Source: Verrucomicrobia subdivision 3 bacterium UBA693
Lineage (GTDB): Bacteria > Verrucomicrobiota > Verrucomicrobiia > Limisphaerales > UBA8199
Direction: 5' to 3'
DNA: 64,000 nucleotides
Assembly: GCA_002298785.1 (NCBI GenBank)
Contig: DBMR01000028.1
Span: forward strand, 3,938-67,937
Shown here: piece by piece, positions 17,216 to 25,683 of the stretch
Position numbering within the stretch: the stretch's first letter is position 1
How the letters are laid out: every line of letters starts with the position of its first letter
Program-made: the position numbers and the translations under genes
The notes under the pieces: generated by a model
Database searches by the model: none
What the model was told of the DNA's origin: nothing
Seen by the model: only the letters and a program-made list of their open reading frames with translations

Positions 17216-18235
17216 ATGCAACCGCAGTCAGACGTCGGGATTTTAGAAGAATTCCGCATCAAGTTCATGGAAGCCTGGGAGAAGCTACCAAACCGGGGCT
17301 TTTTCCTGGTGCTGTTGGGCATTTGGATGGTGCTTTTTCAATTCCTGGGTAATTCGACCCAGGGCTACATCAAGACCGATTCCTTGTTCGTCTGGCTTTA
17401 CAACGCCTACAACCCGGTGGAGGAGCATGCGATTGCCGAGGACGCCCATGGTAACCTGATTCCCTTCCTGGTGCTGGGGTTGCTTTTTTGGAAGCGAAAG
17501 GAGTTGCTGGCGGTGCCCTTGCGGACCTGGTGGCCGGCGTTGAGCCTGGTGGGCGCAGGATTGCTGCTGCATTTGCTGGGTTACGCGGTGCAGCAAACCC
17601 GGGTGTCTGCAGTCGGGTTTTTCGTTGGGGTTTATGGGCTGACGGGTCTCGCCTGGGGGCCGGGGTGGCTGGTGCGAAGCTTCTTTCCGTTTTTCCTGTT
17701 TGCCTTTGCGGTGCCGATGGGTTCGTTGGCGGAAAGCATCAGTTTCCCGTTGCGGATATTGGTCTGCCGGCTGGTGGAGTTCATCTCGCACTATGTGCTG
17801 GCGATCGACCTGGTGCGGGACGGGACGCAACTGCGGAACCCGGTGGAGCATTACCAGTACGAAGTGGCGGCGGCCTGTTCCGGGATTCGCAGCCTGATGG
17901 CCACCATGCTGCTGGGAATCGTTTATGCCTTCGTTGCCTTCACTGCCTGGTGGAAGCGCGGGTTGGTGCTATTGATGACGCTGCCGTTCGCCGTCCTGGG
18001 CAACCTTTTGCGGATGTTGATGATCGTCATCACGGCGGAGATTTGGGGGCAAGCCGCGGGTAACTCGGTGCATGACAACACGTACTTCAGCCTGGTGCCC
18101 TATATCCCGGCAATCGTGGGATTGCTGCTCATGGGCCGCTGGCTCGGGGAAGCGGAAACACCTCGCGGCGGAGCTGGTGGTAACAGCCCGACGGTTCCAT
18201 CGCGTCCGGTCGCGCCCAGCGCGGCTAATTTGTAG
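17216..18235 (+). CDS. Exosortase
   Basis: A polytopic inner-membrane protein of 339 residues (start at 17216; a GTG at 17171 is an alternative). About eight hydrophobic segments are visible. The exosortase catalytic residues are in place: AACSGIRS (Cys221), NLLRM (Arg266) and SVHDN (His286). Exosortases process C-terminally tagged exported proteins in bacteria that make exopolysaccharide. The next gene is EpsI, and beyond it are a sugar transferase and an epimerase, a classic EPS-associated setting. The C-terminal 25 residues are a Gly/Pro/Ser-rich tail. No PEP-CTERM-like substrate is encoded in this window. Confidence 0.92.
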   Translation: MQPQSDVGILEEFRIKFMEAWEKLPNRGFFLVLLGIWMVLFQFLGNSTQGYIKTDSLFVWLYNAYNPVEEHAIAEDAHGNLIPFLVLGLLFWKRKELLAVPLRTWWPALSLVGAGLLLHLLGYAVQQTRVSAVGFFVGVYGLTGLAWGPGWLVRSFFPFFLFAFAVPMGSLAESISFPLRILVCRLVEFISHYVLAIDLVRDGTQLRNPVEHYQYEVAAACSGIRSLMATMLLGIVYAFVAFTAWWKRGLVLLMTLPFAVLGNLLRMLMIVITAEIWGQAAGNSVHDNTYFSLVPYIPAIVGLLLMGRWLGEAETPRGGAGGNSPTVPSRPVAPSAANL

Positions 18236-18246
18236 ATCCCGCAAGC

Positions 18247-18990
18247 ATGAGCATGAGCCGTCAAAACTGGATTTTAGGATTGATCGTCTGCCTGATGATT
18301 GGGAGCGTGGCGGTGGTGATGGCGCGCATCAAGACGGGGCAGAAATTGGGTGCGCCCGGGGTGAAGACCACCGCAGTAGCGGGCAGTAACCGACTAAAGG
18401 TGGAGCTTGCCCCCACTGTGCTCGGTTATACCTCCGAGTGGGTGGAGGTGGACGATTTGACCCTCCAAAGCCTGCCGAAAGACACGAGCTTCGGACAGCG
18501 GCGCTACCGTGCGGCGGATGGTTTTGAAGTGGTAGCCAACGCGGTGTTGATGGGTGGCGACCGCAGCAGCCTGCACAAGCCGCAGTTTTGTCTCACCGGC
18601 CAGGGGTGGGTGATCGATAACGCGGCTTCCTCAGAGGAGCGCGTCGCGATTAGCGGGTCGCCCGCATATGATTTGCCGGTGGTCAAACTGGTCTCGACCA
18701 AAGAGTTTAATCAGAACGGTCAGACCCTCAAAGCCCGCGGAATTTATGTGTATTGGTACGTGGCGGATGGCGCTGTGAGCGCCAGCACCACGGGACTTCA
18801 GCGCATGTGGTGGATGGCGCGCGACCTGGTGCGCACCGGCATTTTGCAGCGGTGGGCTTACATCAGTTATTTCGCCGTCTGCAATCCCGGACAGGAAGAG
18901 GTGACGTATCAGCGGATGAAAACTCTGATTGCGGCCTCGGTACCGCAATTTCAGCATCCGCCAAACCCGGTGCTGGCCGCAGGCCAATGA
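18247..18990 (+). CDS. Exosortase-associated EpsI-family protein
   Basis: A 247-residue protein starting 12 bases after the exosortase stop. One N-terminal membrane segment (about 9-27, LGLIVCLMIGSVAVVMA) is followed by a periplasmic domain with the EpsI motif: GDRSSLHKPQFCLTGQGW, corresponding to the H/CxxxGW pattern of the family, and later YWYVADG and RMWWMARDL. EpsI proteins are found fused or adjacent to exosortases and are thought to assist in EPS-linked protein sorting. Adjacent position and shared strand support co-expression. Confidence 0.88.
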   Translation: MSMSRQNWILGLIVCLMIGSVAVVMARIKTGQKLGAPGVKTTAVAGSNRLKVELAPTVLGYTSEWVEVDDLTLQSLPKDTSFGQRRYRAADGFEVVANAVLMGGDRSSLHKPQFCLTGQGWVIDNAASSEERVAISGSPAYDLPVVKLVSTKEFNQNGQTLKARGIYVYWYVADGAVSASTTGLQRMWWMARDLVRTGILQRWAYISYFAVCNPGQEEVTYQRMKTLIAASVPQFQHPPNPVLAAGQ

Positions 18991-19113
18991 TTCGGGCGGG
19001 GTCCGTTGAGTATTGGATTGTTTTTCCGTGATACTACGCAGTAACCGGCAAAGAGATTGCCTTTAGGGTCGGGTTTTTGTAAAGGTTTCCGGCGGTTTCT
19101 AACTTCGAGCCAG

Positions 19114-20556
19114 ATGTTGCGACGAGACAGAGTGATTCGTATGCAAATCCATGAACTCATGGATGCATGCATTTTCGCGCTCTCGTTCTATCTCGCGTAT
19201 AGCTTGCGGGCGGCCATGGTACCATGGATGGACGCATTGGCACCTCATACGGAGGCCTACCTGCCCTCCTGGCTTGCTAAGTTCCTGATCTTGCCCCCCG
19301 TTCAACCGTTCGACGCGTACGTTTGGCTCTACCTGGTGGTGATTCCGCTCGGTCCGATGGTTCTTGAGGCCCAGGGTTTCTACAACCGTCCATTGCTTTG
19401 CTCCCGTCGGCTCACCGCCTGGATTCTCTTCAAAGGCTGCGGCATCACCAGCATGGGGGTCGTGATCGCCCTGTTCCTTTTCCGGTCGGAAATGGCCCGG
19501 TGGGTGGTTCCCTGGTTCTGGGTCATCAGTTTCAGTTTGATCACGGCCAAAGAGGAAATTCTCGGATTTGTCTTCAAGAGCCGCCTGGCGCAAATGCAGT
19601 ATCGTCGACGGTTCCTCCTGGTGGGAACAGGCGAGGAGTTGGTGAAGTTGCGAGAACACCTGAGCCGTCAGCAGTTCAGCGGAATCGAGATTGCCGGAGA
19701 ATTCGCCCTGGACAAGACTCCGATAGAGAACCTGGTCGAACTGCTCCACGAACACTCGGTTTACGGGATCATCCTAAGTCCGCGTCATACCTTTATCGAG
19801 CAAGTCGAAGCGGCGATCCGTGCGTGTGAGTTGGAAGGCGTTGAGGTATGGCTGGTTGCGGACTTTTTCCGCACCCAAATCTCGCGCACCAGCCTGGATG
19901 AGTTCTTTGGTCAACCGGTGCTCGTCTTCCGGTCCGCGCCGGAAGCCTCCTGGCAAGGTGTGCTGAAGCAGGTAATCGACCTTTTTGGGGCGATTCTGTT
20001 GTTGCTCATCTCGGGCATTCCTTTGTTGATCATTGCTTTATTGATTCGGATCACCTCCCCGGGTCCGGTCCTTTTCCGGCAGCAGCGGTCGGGCTTGAAC
20101 GGCCGACCGTTCACGATTTACAAGTTCCGCACCATGGTGACGAACGCCGAGCAGTTCAAACATGAACTGGCGGCCATGAACGAAATGAGCGGACCGGTGT
20201 TTAAGGTCACCGACGACCCACGCATCACTCCCTTTGGCAAGTTGCTCCGCAAGTTCAGCCTGGATGAATTCCCGCAGCTCCTTAATGTGCTGAAAGGGGA
20301 GATGAGCCTGGTAGGACCCAGACCCTTGCCGGTAGATGAAACGAAGAGCTTTAACGATCTCGCTCACCGACGCAGACTAAGTGTGAAGCCCGGCCTGACT
20401 TGCCTGTGGCAGATCAGTGGCCGCAACAATGTTTCCGATTTCAAGGAATGGGTGCGTCTGGATCTGCAATACATTGATAACTGGTCGGTTTGGCTGGACA
20501 TCAAGATTCTGTTCCGCACCATTCCAGTGGTGATCCTCGGGACCGGGGCGAAGTAG
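19114..20556 (+). CDS. Polyprenyl-phosphate sugar phosphotransferase (exopolysaccharide priming transferase)
   Basis: Start at ATG 19114 is preferred over an upstream TTG (19057); it gives 480 residues. The N-terminal half has several membrane helices and a CoA-binding-like domain (RFLLVGTGEELVKLREHL). A further helix (IDLFGAILLLLISGIPLLIIALLI) leads into the catalytic bacterial sugar-transferase domain: RQQRSGLNGRPFTIYKFRTM, FSLDEFPQLLNVLKGEMSLVGPRP, VKPGLTCLWQISGR and DNWSVWLDIKILFRT. It should transfer a sugar-1-phosphate to undecaprenyl phosphate, starting an exopolysaccharide repeat unit at the inner membrane. Position after exosortase/EpsI agrees with this role. Confidence 0.92.
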   Translation: MLRRDRVIRMQIHELMDACIFALSFYLAYSLRAAMVPWMDALAPHTEAYLPSWLAKFLILPPVQPFDAYVWLYLVVIPLGPMVLEAQGFYNRPLLCSRRLTAWILFKGCGITSMGVVIALFLFRSEMARWVVPWFWVISFSLITAKEEILGFVFKSRLAQMQYRRRFLLVGTGEELVKLREHLSRQQFSGIEIAGEFALDKTPIENLVELLHEHSVYGIILSPRHTFIEQVEAAIRACELEGVEVWLVADFFRTQISRTSLDEFFGQPVLVFRSAPEASWQGVLKQVIDLFGAILLLLISGIPLLIIALLIRITSPGPVLFRQQRSGLNGRPFTIYKFRTMVTNAEQFKHELAAMNEMSGPVFKVTDDPRITPFGKLLRKFSLDEFPQLLNVLKGEMSLVGPRPLPVDETKSFNDLAHRRRLSVKPGLTCLWQISGRNNVSDFKEWVRLDLQYIDNWSVWLDIKILFRTIPVVILGTGAK

Positions 20557-20611
20557 GGAATTATCTAAATCAATACGCCATAAACACTTATAGTTTGTGC
20601 GTGGGACAACC

Positions 20612-21583
20612 ATGAGCCGTAAATCTTCAGCCAAATCTGCCGTCCGCAAACAACCACGGAGTGTAGTCACGGGTGCTGCGGGCTTTTTGGGGTCACATTT
20701 GACCGATTTGCTCATTTCGAGGGGACATTTTGTAATCGGTATCGATAACTTTGTCACTGGATCGGTCGATAACATCGCCCATCTCGGTGGGAATCCCTCA
20801 TTCAAATTCATCCAGCAGGATGTGACCGAGTTTATCTTCCTGGAGGGCCCGGTGGATTACGTATGGCATTTTGCGTCACCGGCGAGTCCAATCGATTACT
20901 TGGAGTTACCGATCCAAACGCTGAAGGTGGGGTCCCTGGGGACACATAAGGCATTGGGACTCGCGAAGCTGAAGGAAGCCCGGTTCCTGATCGCCTCGAC
21001 CTCCGAAATCTACGGGGACCCGCTGCAGCATCCGCAACGGGAGGACTACTGGGGTAATGTGAACACCATCGGGCCCCGGGGTTGCTATGATGAAGCCAAG
21101 CGGTTTGCCGAGGCGCTGACGATGGCTTACCACCGCGAGCATGCGGTGGCGACGCGGATCGTCCGGATTTTCAACACGTACGGGCCGCGGATGCGGTTGC
21201 ACGATGGGCGGGTCGTTCCGGCCTTCATCAGTCAGGCGTTAAAGAACCAACCCCTGACGGTTTTCGGGGAGGGGCAGCAGACCCGGAGCTTTTGTTACGT
21301 GTCCGACCTCATCGAGGGGATTTACCGGCTGATGATGTCCAACACTTCAGAACCCGTAAATATTGGCAACCCTTCCGAAATGACGGTGTTGGAGTTTGCG
21401 CGGGATATTATTCGCGCCACGGGTTCGAAGAGCCGGATCGCCTTCAAGCCGTTGCCGCAGGATGATCCCCGCCAGCGGCAGCCGAATATTGATCGCGCGC
21501 GGCAGATTCTGGGTTGGGAACCCAAAGTAAAACTCGCCGAAGGCCTGACCCGGACGATCGAGTATTTTCGGGGCAAAATTTAG
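20612..21583 (+). CDS. UDP-glucuronate decarboxylase-like NAD-dependent epimerase
   Basis: A 323-residue extended SDR (ATG 20612; an upstream GTG at 20597 is possible). It has VTGAAGFLGSHL, VIGIDNFVTGS, VWHFASPASPIDY, ASTSEIYGDP, and the catalytic GPRGCYDEAKR. The stretch IVRIFNTYGPRMRLHDGRVVP and GQQTRSFCYVSDLIEG is the pattern of UDP-xylose synthase (UXS). It should convert UDP-glucuronate to UDP-xylose using bound NAD. It completes a polysaccharide locus with the priming transferase upstream. Confidence 0.9.
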   Translation: MSRKSSAKSAVRKQPRSVVTGAAGFLGSHLTDLLISRGHFVIGIDNFVTGSVDNIAHLGGNPSFKFIQQDVTEFIFLEGPVDYVWHFASPASPIDYLELPIQTLKVGSLGTHKALGLAKLKEARFLIASTSEIYGDPLQHPQREDYWGNVNTIGPRGCYDEAKRFAEALTMAYHREHAVATRIVRIFNTYGPRMRLHDGRVVPAFISQALKNQPLTVFGEGQQTRSFCYVSDLIEGIYRLMMSNTSEPVNIGNPSEMTVLEFARDIIRATGSKSRIAFKPLPQDDPRQRQPNIDRARQILGWEPKVKLAEGLTRTIEYFRGKI

Positions 21584-21611
21584 CCGGCTTCGAGGGCGGT
21601 TTTCGGGCCGG
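21584..21611 (+). terminator. Weak hairpin after the UXS-like gene
   Basis: CCGGC (21584-21588) pairs with GCCGG (21607-21611) directly after the stop codon. The downstream sequence (21612-21640) is rich in T and A but has no clean T-tract at the stem base. It may end the polysaccharide operon before the pilus block. Low confidence. Confidence 0.3.
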
Positions 21612-21734
21612 GAGAATTTCCTTTCTTAAATTTAATTTTGGTTTTCTATTTGACCCGTAAAGCTGTTTTCTGTAACCACCAATGGCTGCCTGTAGGGCAG
21701 AAAACATTTTTCGTGGCGCAGAGCCGGACAGTCA

Positions 21735-23708
21735 ATGCTGAATACCAAGTCATTTCTGGCGGTTGATTTTGGGGCTGGCAGTCTCAAATTAGCCGAATTT
21801 GAACTCAACGAATCGGGCGGACTCCGCCTGAAGCAGTATGGGCTCAAGTCGCTAGGCGCGCAAGGGGCGCAGGAAACGGCCCGCGAAGCGGTGGTGCAGA
21901 AGGCTTTGCAGGAGCTCCTCACCCAAACCGGGACCAAAGCCAAGGACGTCAATGTTTGCGCGCCGGGCTTCCACGTTTTCTCCAAGTTCGTCAAATTGCC
22001 GCCCGTAGATCCGGGCAAGGTCACCCAAATCATCCAATACGAAGCGCAGCAAAACGTTCCCTTCCCGCTGGCTGAGGTTGTTTGGGATTACCAAATCCTG
22101 GGCTCGACCGCGAGCGGTGAATTGGAGGTTTTGCTGGTCGCGATCAAGGCCGATATTGTCGAGGGTTTGTTCCGGGTGGCGGAAAGCGCGGGGCTGCATT
22201 TGCAGGTGGCGGATGTCTCCTCCGCCGCACTGTGCAATTCGTTCCGATATAATTACCCCGACCTCGAAGATTGCACGATGCTCCTGGATATCGGGGCCAA
22301 GACCAGCAACCTGCTGTTTTTCGAGAAGGGCAAGGTATTCTCCCGCAGCATTAACCTCGGGGCGAATTCCATCACGCAGGACTTTGCGAACGAATCCAAG
22401 CTGAAGTTCGACGCGGCGGAAAAGCTGAAGATCGACGAGGGCTTTGTGAGCCTGGGCGGCGCCTACGAGGAGCCGGAAAACGCGCATCAGGCCGCCATTT
22501 CCAAGATCGCCCGCCAGTTCATGACCCGGCTGCATATTCAGGTCAACCAGACCATGCAGTTCTACCGGGGCCAGCAGAGTGGTGGCGCGCCGGTGCGGCT
22601 GTTCCTGTCGGGTGGGGCTTCCATCATGCCCTATACCGCGCAGTTTTTCGCCGAAAAACTGAACATGCCGGTCGAGTATTTCAACCCGCTCCGCAATGTG
22701 CAGATTGATCCGGCGATCAACCTCGAGGAGTTGGCGCGGGTGGCGCATTCGCTGGGTGAAGTCGTGGGTTTGGGGCTGCGCAACCTGGCGCATTGCCCGG
22801 TCGAGTTGAACCTGATGCCCGAGAGCACGCTCAAGTGGCAAAGTTTCAACCAGAAAAAGCCTTACTTCATCGCATCCGTCTTCAGTCTCGTGCTGGTGGT
22901 GGCGGCGATGGGTTTTCTATTCGATAAACTTGCCGGCGTGAACAACTCGGAGCTCGAAAAAGCCCATGCCGAAGTTCAGCCGCAGCAGAGCAAATCGGAG
23001 AGCTTCAAGCGCGCTTACGGCGAACTGCAAAAGACCCGCAAGGATTTGGACCAACTCGTAGCCTGGGCCGGAGCTCGATATTACTGGGCGGATGTGCTGG
23101 GCGAACTGCGCCAGGCGCTGATCCGGTCTGAAAGCGCCACGCGGGCCAAGGTGCGACGGGATACCGGGATCTGGATCGAGCAATTTATCACCACGGCCGG
23201 GCGCACCGATACCGATTTGAACAACGGCTTTGCACCCGGCGCGTCCGCGTCACCGTCAGCCACACCGACGGTTGGTGTGGGTTCGGGGATGTCCGCTGCG
23301 GAACAGGAGATGTTCCGGCGCCGTTATGGTCTGGCGCCACGCGGGCAGGCACCCGCTGAACCGCCACCGGCGGCAGCCGCCCCGCCTCCGGCTGAAGCGC
23401 AGCCGGCCACTCCGGCGGCGGATGGCACAACCCCGGCCGATCCGAATGCGGTTGCTGGAGCCGCCGCGCCTGCCGGCACCGTCGGCACCAACGGTGTGAT
23501 CTCGATCACCTTCCGGGCGATCAGTCTGACCAGTGCCTCGGCTGACGCCAATTTCCAGCTCGCCTTTACCGTTCTGAACGAGTTGAAGAACAGTCCGCTG
23601 TTTGATCCCAAGGACACCGAATTCTCCGGTAACATCGGGGCTGACGAGCCGCCGGGGACCTTCACCTTCCAGGTGAAAGCCAAATTGAAGCGCCCGCTCA
23701 ACCTGTAG
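21735..23708 (+). CDS. pilM: PilM-like pilus complex protein (Amuc_1101-type), fused to PilN-like domain
   Basis: A 657-residue protein. Residues 1-360 are a PilM/FtsA-type actin-like ATPase: LAVDFGAGSLKLAEF (phosphate 1), LLDIGAKTSNLLFF (183-196), and LFLSGGASIMPY (adenosine motif, 289-300). A membrane helix (377-396), a coiled coil (405-445) and a Pro/Ala-rich linker (498-582) follow. The last 70 residues form a small alpha/beta domain ending FTFQVKAKLKRPL, as in PilN. In type IV pili PilM and PilN are separate; here they look fused. Residues 521-537 hold AEQEMFRRRYGLAPRG, a motif repeated in the next gene. The following gene starts one base after its stop codon, so an operon is certain in practice. 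Confidence 0.88.
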   Translation: MLNTKSFLAVDFGAGSLKLAEFELNESGGLRLKQYGLKSLGAQGAQETAREAVVQKALQELLTQTGTKAKDVNVCAPGFHVFSKFVKLPPVDPGKVTQIIQYEAQQNVPFPLAEVVWDYQILGSTASGELEVLLVAIKADIVEGLFRVAESAGLHLQVADVSSAALCNSFRYNYPDLEDCTMLLDIGAKTSNLLFFEKGKVFSRSINLGANSITQDFANESKLKFDAAEKLKIDEGFVSLGGAYEEPENAHQAAISKIARQFMTRLHIQVNQTMQFYRGQQSGGAPVRLFLSGGASIMPYTAQFFAEKLNMPVEYFNPLRNVQIDPAINLEELARVAHSLGEVVGLGLRNLAHCPVELNLMPESTLKWQSFNQKKPYFIASVFSLVLVVAAMGFLFDKLAGVNNSELEKAHAEVQPQQSKSESFKRAYGELQKTRKDLDQLVAWAGARYYWADVLGELRQALIRSESATRAKVRRDTGIWIEQFITTAGRTDTDLNNGFAPGASASPSATPTVGVGSGMSAAEQEMFRRRYGLAPRGQAPAEPPPAAAAPPPAEAQPATPAADGTTPADPNAVAGAAAPAGTVGTNGVISITFRAISLTSASADANFQLAFTVLNELKNSPLFDPKDTEFSGNIGADEPPGTFTFQVKAKLKRPLNL

Positions 23709-23709
23709 T

Positions 23710-24849
23710 ATGGACTGGATAAAACGAAATCTTTATTTCCTGATCGGGAGCCTCGTGGCTCTGGCGTTGATCGGCTTCGCGGGGTTCTATTTATACACCA
23801 AGTGGACCCTGAACAATGAGGTCCGGGAGAAGCTCAACGCGGAATACGCCGAACTCAAGCGCCTGAGCACCGAGAATCCTCATCCCGGTTACGGGAAGAT
23901 CAACAATATCCAGATCGCCAAGGAGCAACAGCAGCAATTGCGGGATTTTCTGAAGAAGACCCGGGAACATTTCCAACGCATTGCGCCCATTCCGGACGTC
24001 GCGAAAGTGACGAGCGAGGAGTATTCGGCGTCGCTGCGTCGAACCATCGATCAGTTACAGCGCGCGGCCACCAATGCCAGCGTGAACCTGCCGCAGGCGT
24101 ATAGCTTTTCGTTTGAAGCGCAGAAGCCGAGGATGACCTTCGCCGCCGGCAGTTTGGAACCATTGGCGCGTCAATTGGGTGAGGTAAAGGCAATCTGCGA
24201 CATCCTGTTCGCCTCCAAGATCAACTCTCTCGACAATCTGCGGCGGGAACGGGTCTGCTCGGATGATAGCACGGGGCCGGTGACGGATTATATCCAGGAG
24301 AAATCCGTGACGAACGAGTTGGCGATCCTGACTCCGTATGAGGTTACCTTCCGCTGTTTCAGCACCGAGTTGGCCGGGGTGTTAAGCGGGCTGGGCAGTT
24401 CCCCGCTCGGAATCCTGGTGAAATCCATCAATGTAGAAGTTGCGCCGGAATCGACGGAATCTGAAACGACCGCGCCGGTGGCGGTGTATACGCCGGCCAT
24501 GCAAACACCAATGGCTCCAGGCCGGATGCCCGGGGGACGACTCGCTGTTGGTGGCGCCGAGCAACAATTTATGAACCGTTATGGCATTCGGCCGGGAGGT
24601 CCGGGTGGGCGTGGCGGTCCTGGTGGTGGCAGCTTGGGTGGCGTGCCGTTGCGGCAACCTGGCGTTCCGCCCCCGACGGCCGCATATGCTCCCCCGCCAG
24701 CCGCTCTGGCGGCCACGCCCGGTACGGCGACGCCAGCGACTCATGGCGGACTACCGACCGTGCTCGATGAGAAGCAGCTTAAAGTGACGCTGACTTTGAA
24801 TATTGTGAAGCTCCTGCCGCCCAAGCGCGGTGAAACTCCAGCCTCTTAA
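23710..24849 (+). CDS. Amuc_1100-family pilus-like protein
   Basis: A 379-residue protein anchored by one N-terminal helix (8-30). A coiled-coil region (35-125) is followed by two alpha/beta half domains (about 130-245 and 350-379) interrupted by a Gly/Pro/Ala-rich stretch (260-345). Size, topology, neighbours and gene order fit Amuc_1100 of Akkermansia, placed between the PilM-like Amuc_1101 and Amuc_1099. This is inferred from architecture and order; I could not align the sequences. Amuc_1100 is known as a TLR2-activating outer-surface protein in the gut species. Here residues 282-297 contain AEQQFMNRYGIRPGG, the same short motif as in the PilM-like protein. Confidence 0.78.
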   Translation: MDWIKRNLYFLIGSLVALALIGFAGFYLYTKWTLNNEVREKLNAEYAELKRLSTENPHPGYGKINNIQIAKEQQQQLRDFLKKTREHFQRIAPIPDVAKVTSEEYSASLRRTIDQLQRAATNASVNLPQAYSFSFEAQKPRMTFAAGSLEPLARQLGEVKAICDILFASKINSLDNLRRERVCSDDSTGPVTDYIQEKSVTNELAILTPYEVTFRCFSTELAGVLSGLGSSPLGILVKSINVEVAPESTESETTAPVAVYTPAMQTPMAPGRMPGGRLAVGGAEQQFMNRYGIRPGGPGGRGGPGGGSLGGVPLRQPGVPPPTAAYAPPPAALAATPGTATPATHGGLPTVLDEKQLKVTLTLNIVKLLPPKRGETPAS

Positions 24850-24855
24850 GACCAG

Positions 24856-25650
24856 ATGGATTTTCTCAAAAAACATTACGAAAAGCTGATCCTCGGGCTC
24901 GTGCTCGTGGGTTTGGCGGGCGCCGCGGGTTACCTGCCTTTCAAGATCAGCTCCGACCGGGAAGCCGCCGAGCAAGAGCGGACCACCCTGACACAGCCCA
25001 AGGTCAAGGAATTGACCAACCTGGATCTTACGCTGCCGGAAACAGCGCTCAAGCGCATCGCCAGCGCGGCGGCCCTCGACTTTTCTCCGCCGAACAAGGT
25101 GTTCAATCCTATGCCGTGGCAGAAGTCTGCCGACGGTCAACTCATTCCTGGGAACAAGGTGGGACCTTCCGCGGCGGTGGTGACCAATCTCACACCTTTG
25201 TATCTGCGATTGACCTTGGATTCCGTGACGGTTTCCGATACCGGATCCCGCTATGTTATTGGGGTGCAAAAAGAAGCGGCAACCAACCCGGCGCAACGCG
25301 GCAAAAAGCAAACCTACGCCTCGCTGAACAGCAAGACGGACACCTTCACTCTCGTGGAAGTGAAGGGAAAACCGGAAGATCCGACTCAGTTGGTAGTTGA
25401 ACTGAATGACTCCGGCGAGCGCGTGAACGTTTCGAAAGAGAAGCCGTATACCCGGGTTGATGGGTGGACTGCCGATCTCCGCTACGATCCGGAGAAGAAA
25501 TCGTGGACCTCCCGACGGGTGGGCTCCACGCTGAGTTTCAATGGCGAGGATTACAATATCGTTGCCATCAATCAAAATGAAGTAGTATTGTCCGCCAAGT
25601 CGAACCAGAAGAAATGGACAATCAAAGCAAATCCAAACGCCGGATCCTGA
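24856..25650 (+). CDS. Amuc_1099-family pilus-like protein
   Basis: A 264-residue protein with an N-terminal membrane helix (10-28, LILGLVLVGLAGAAGYL) and a periplasmic region made of beta-rich segments such as LYLRLTLDSVTVSDTGSRYVIG and SRRVGSTLSFNGEDYNIVAI. This is the pilot/adaptor-like protein between the Amuc_1100-like protein and the secretin. The C-terminal beta domain resembles the PilP/GspC class of secretin partners, which is inference. It starts 7 bases after the preceding stop. Confidence 0.72.
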   Translation: MDFLKKHYEKLILGLVLVGLAGAAGYLPFKISSDREAAEQERTTLTQPKVKELTNLDLTLPETALKRIASAAALDFSPPNKVFNPMPWQKSADGQLIPGNKVGPSAAVVTNLTPLYLRLTLDSVTVSDTGSRYVIGVQKEAATNPAQRGKKQTYASLNSKTDTFTLVEVKGKPEDPTQLVVELNDSGERVNVSKEKPYTRVDGWTADLRYDPEKKSWTSRRVGSTLSFNGEDYNIVAINQNEVVLSAKSNQKKWTIKANPNAGS

Positions 25651-25683
25651 ACTGAGTTGAGCTTTTAGAACTCCACCGAACCC

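Noticed and set aside
18991..19113. Possible riboswitch in the leader of the sugar transferase
   Set aside because: I compared it by eye with the c-di-GMP (GEMM) pattern and found no matching core; a covariance search would be needed.
21650..21676. Promoter TTGACC ... TGTAAC before the PilM-like gene
   Set aside because: Spacing is 15 bases and the -10 match is poor.
21686..21700. Small hairpin CTGCC-TGTAG-GGCAG before the PilM-like gene
   Set aside because: Five base pairs only; likely chance.
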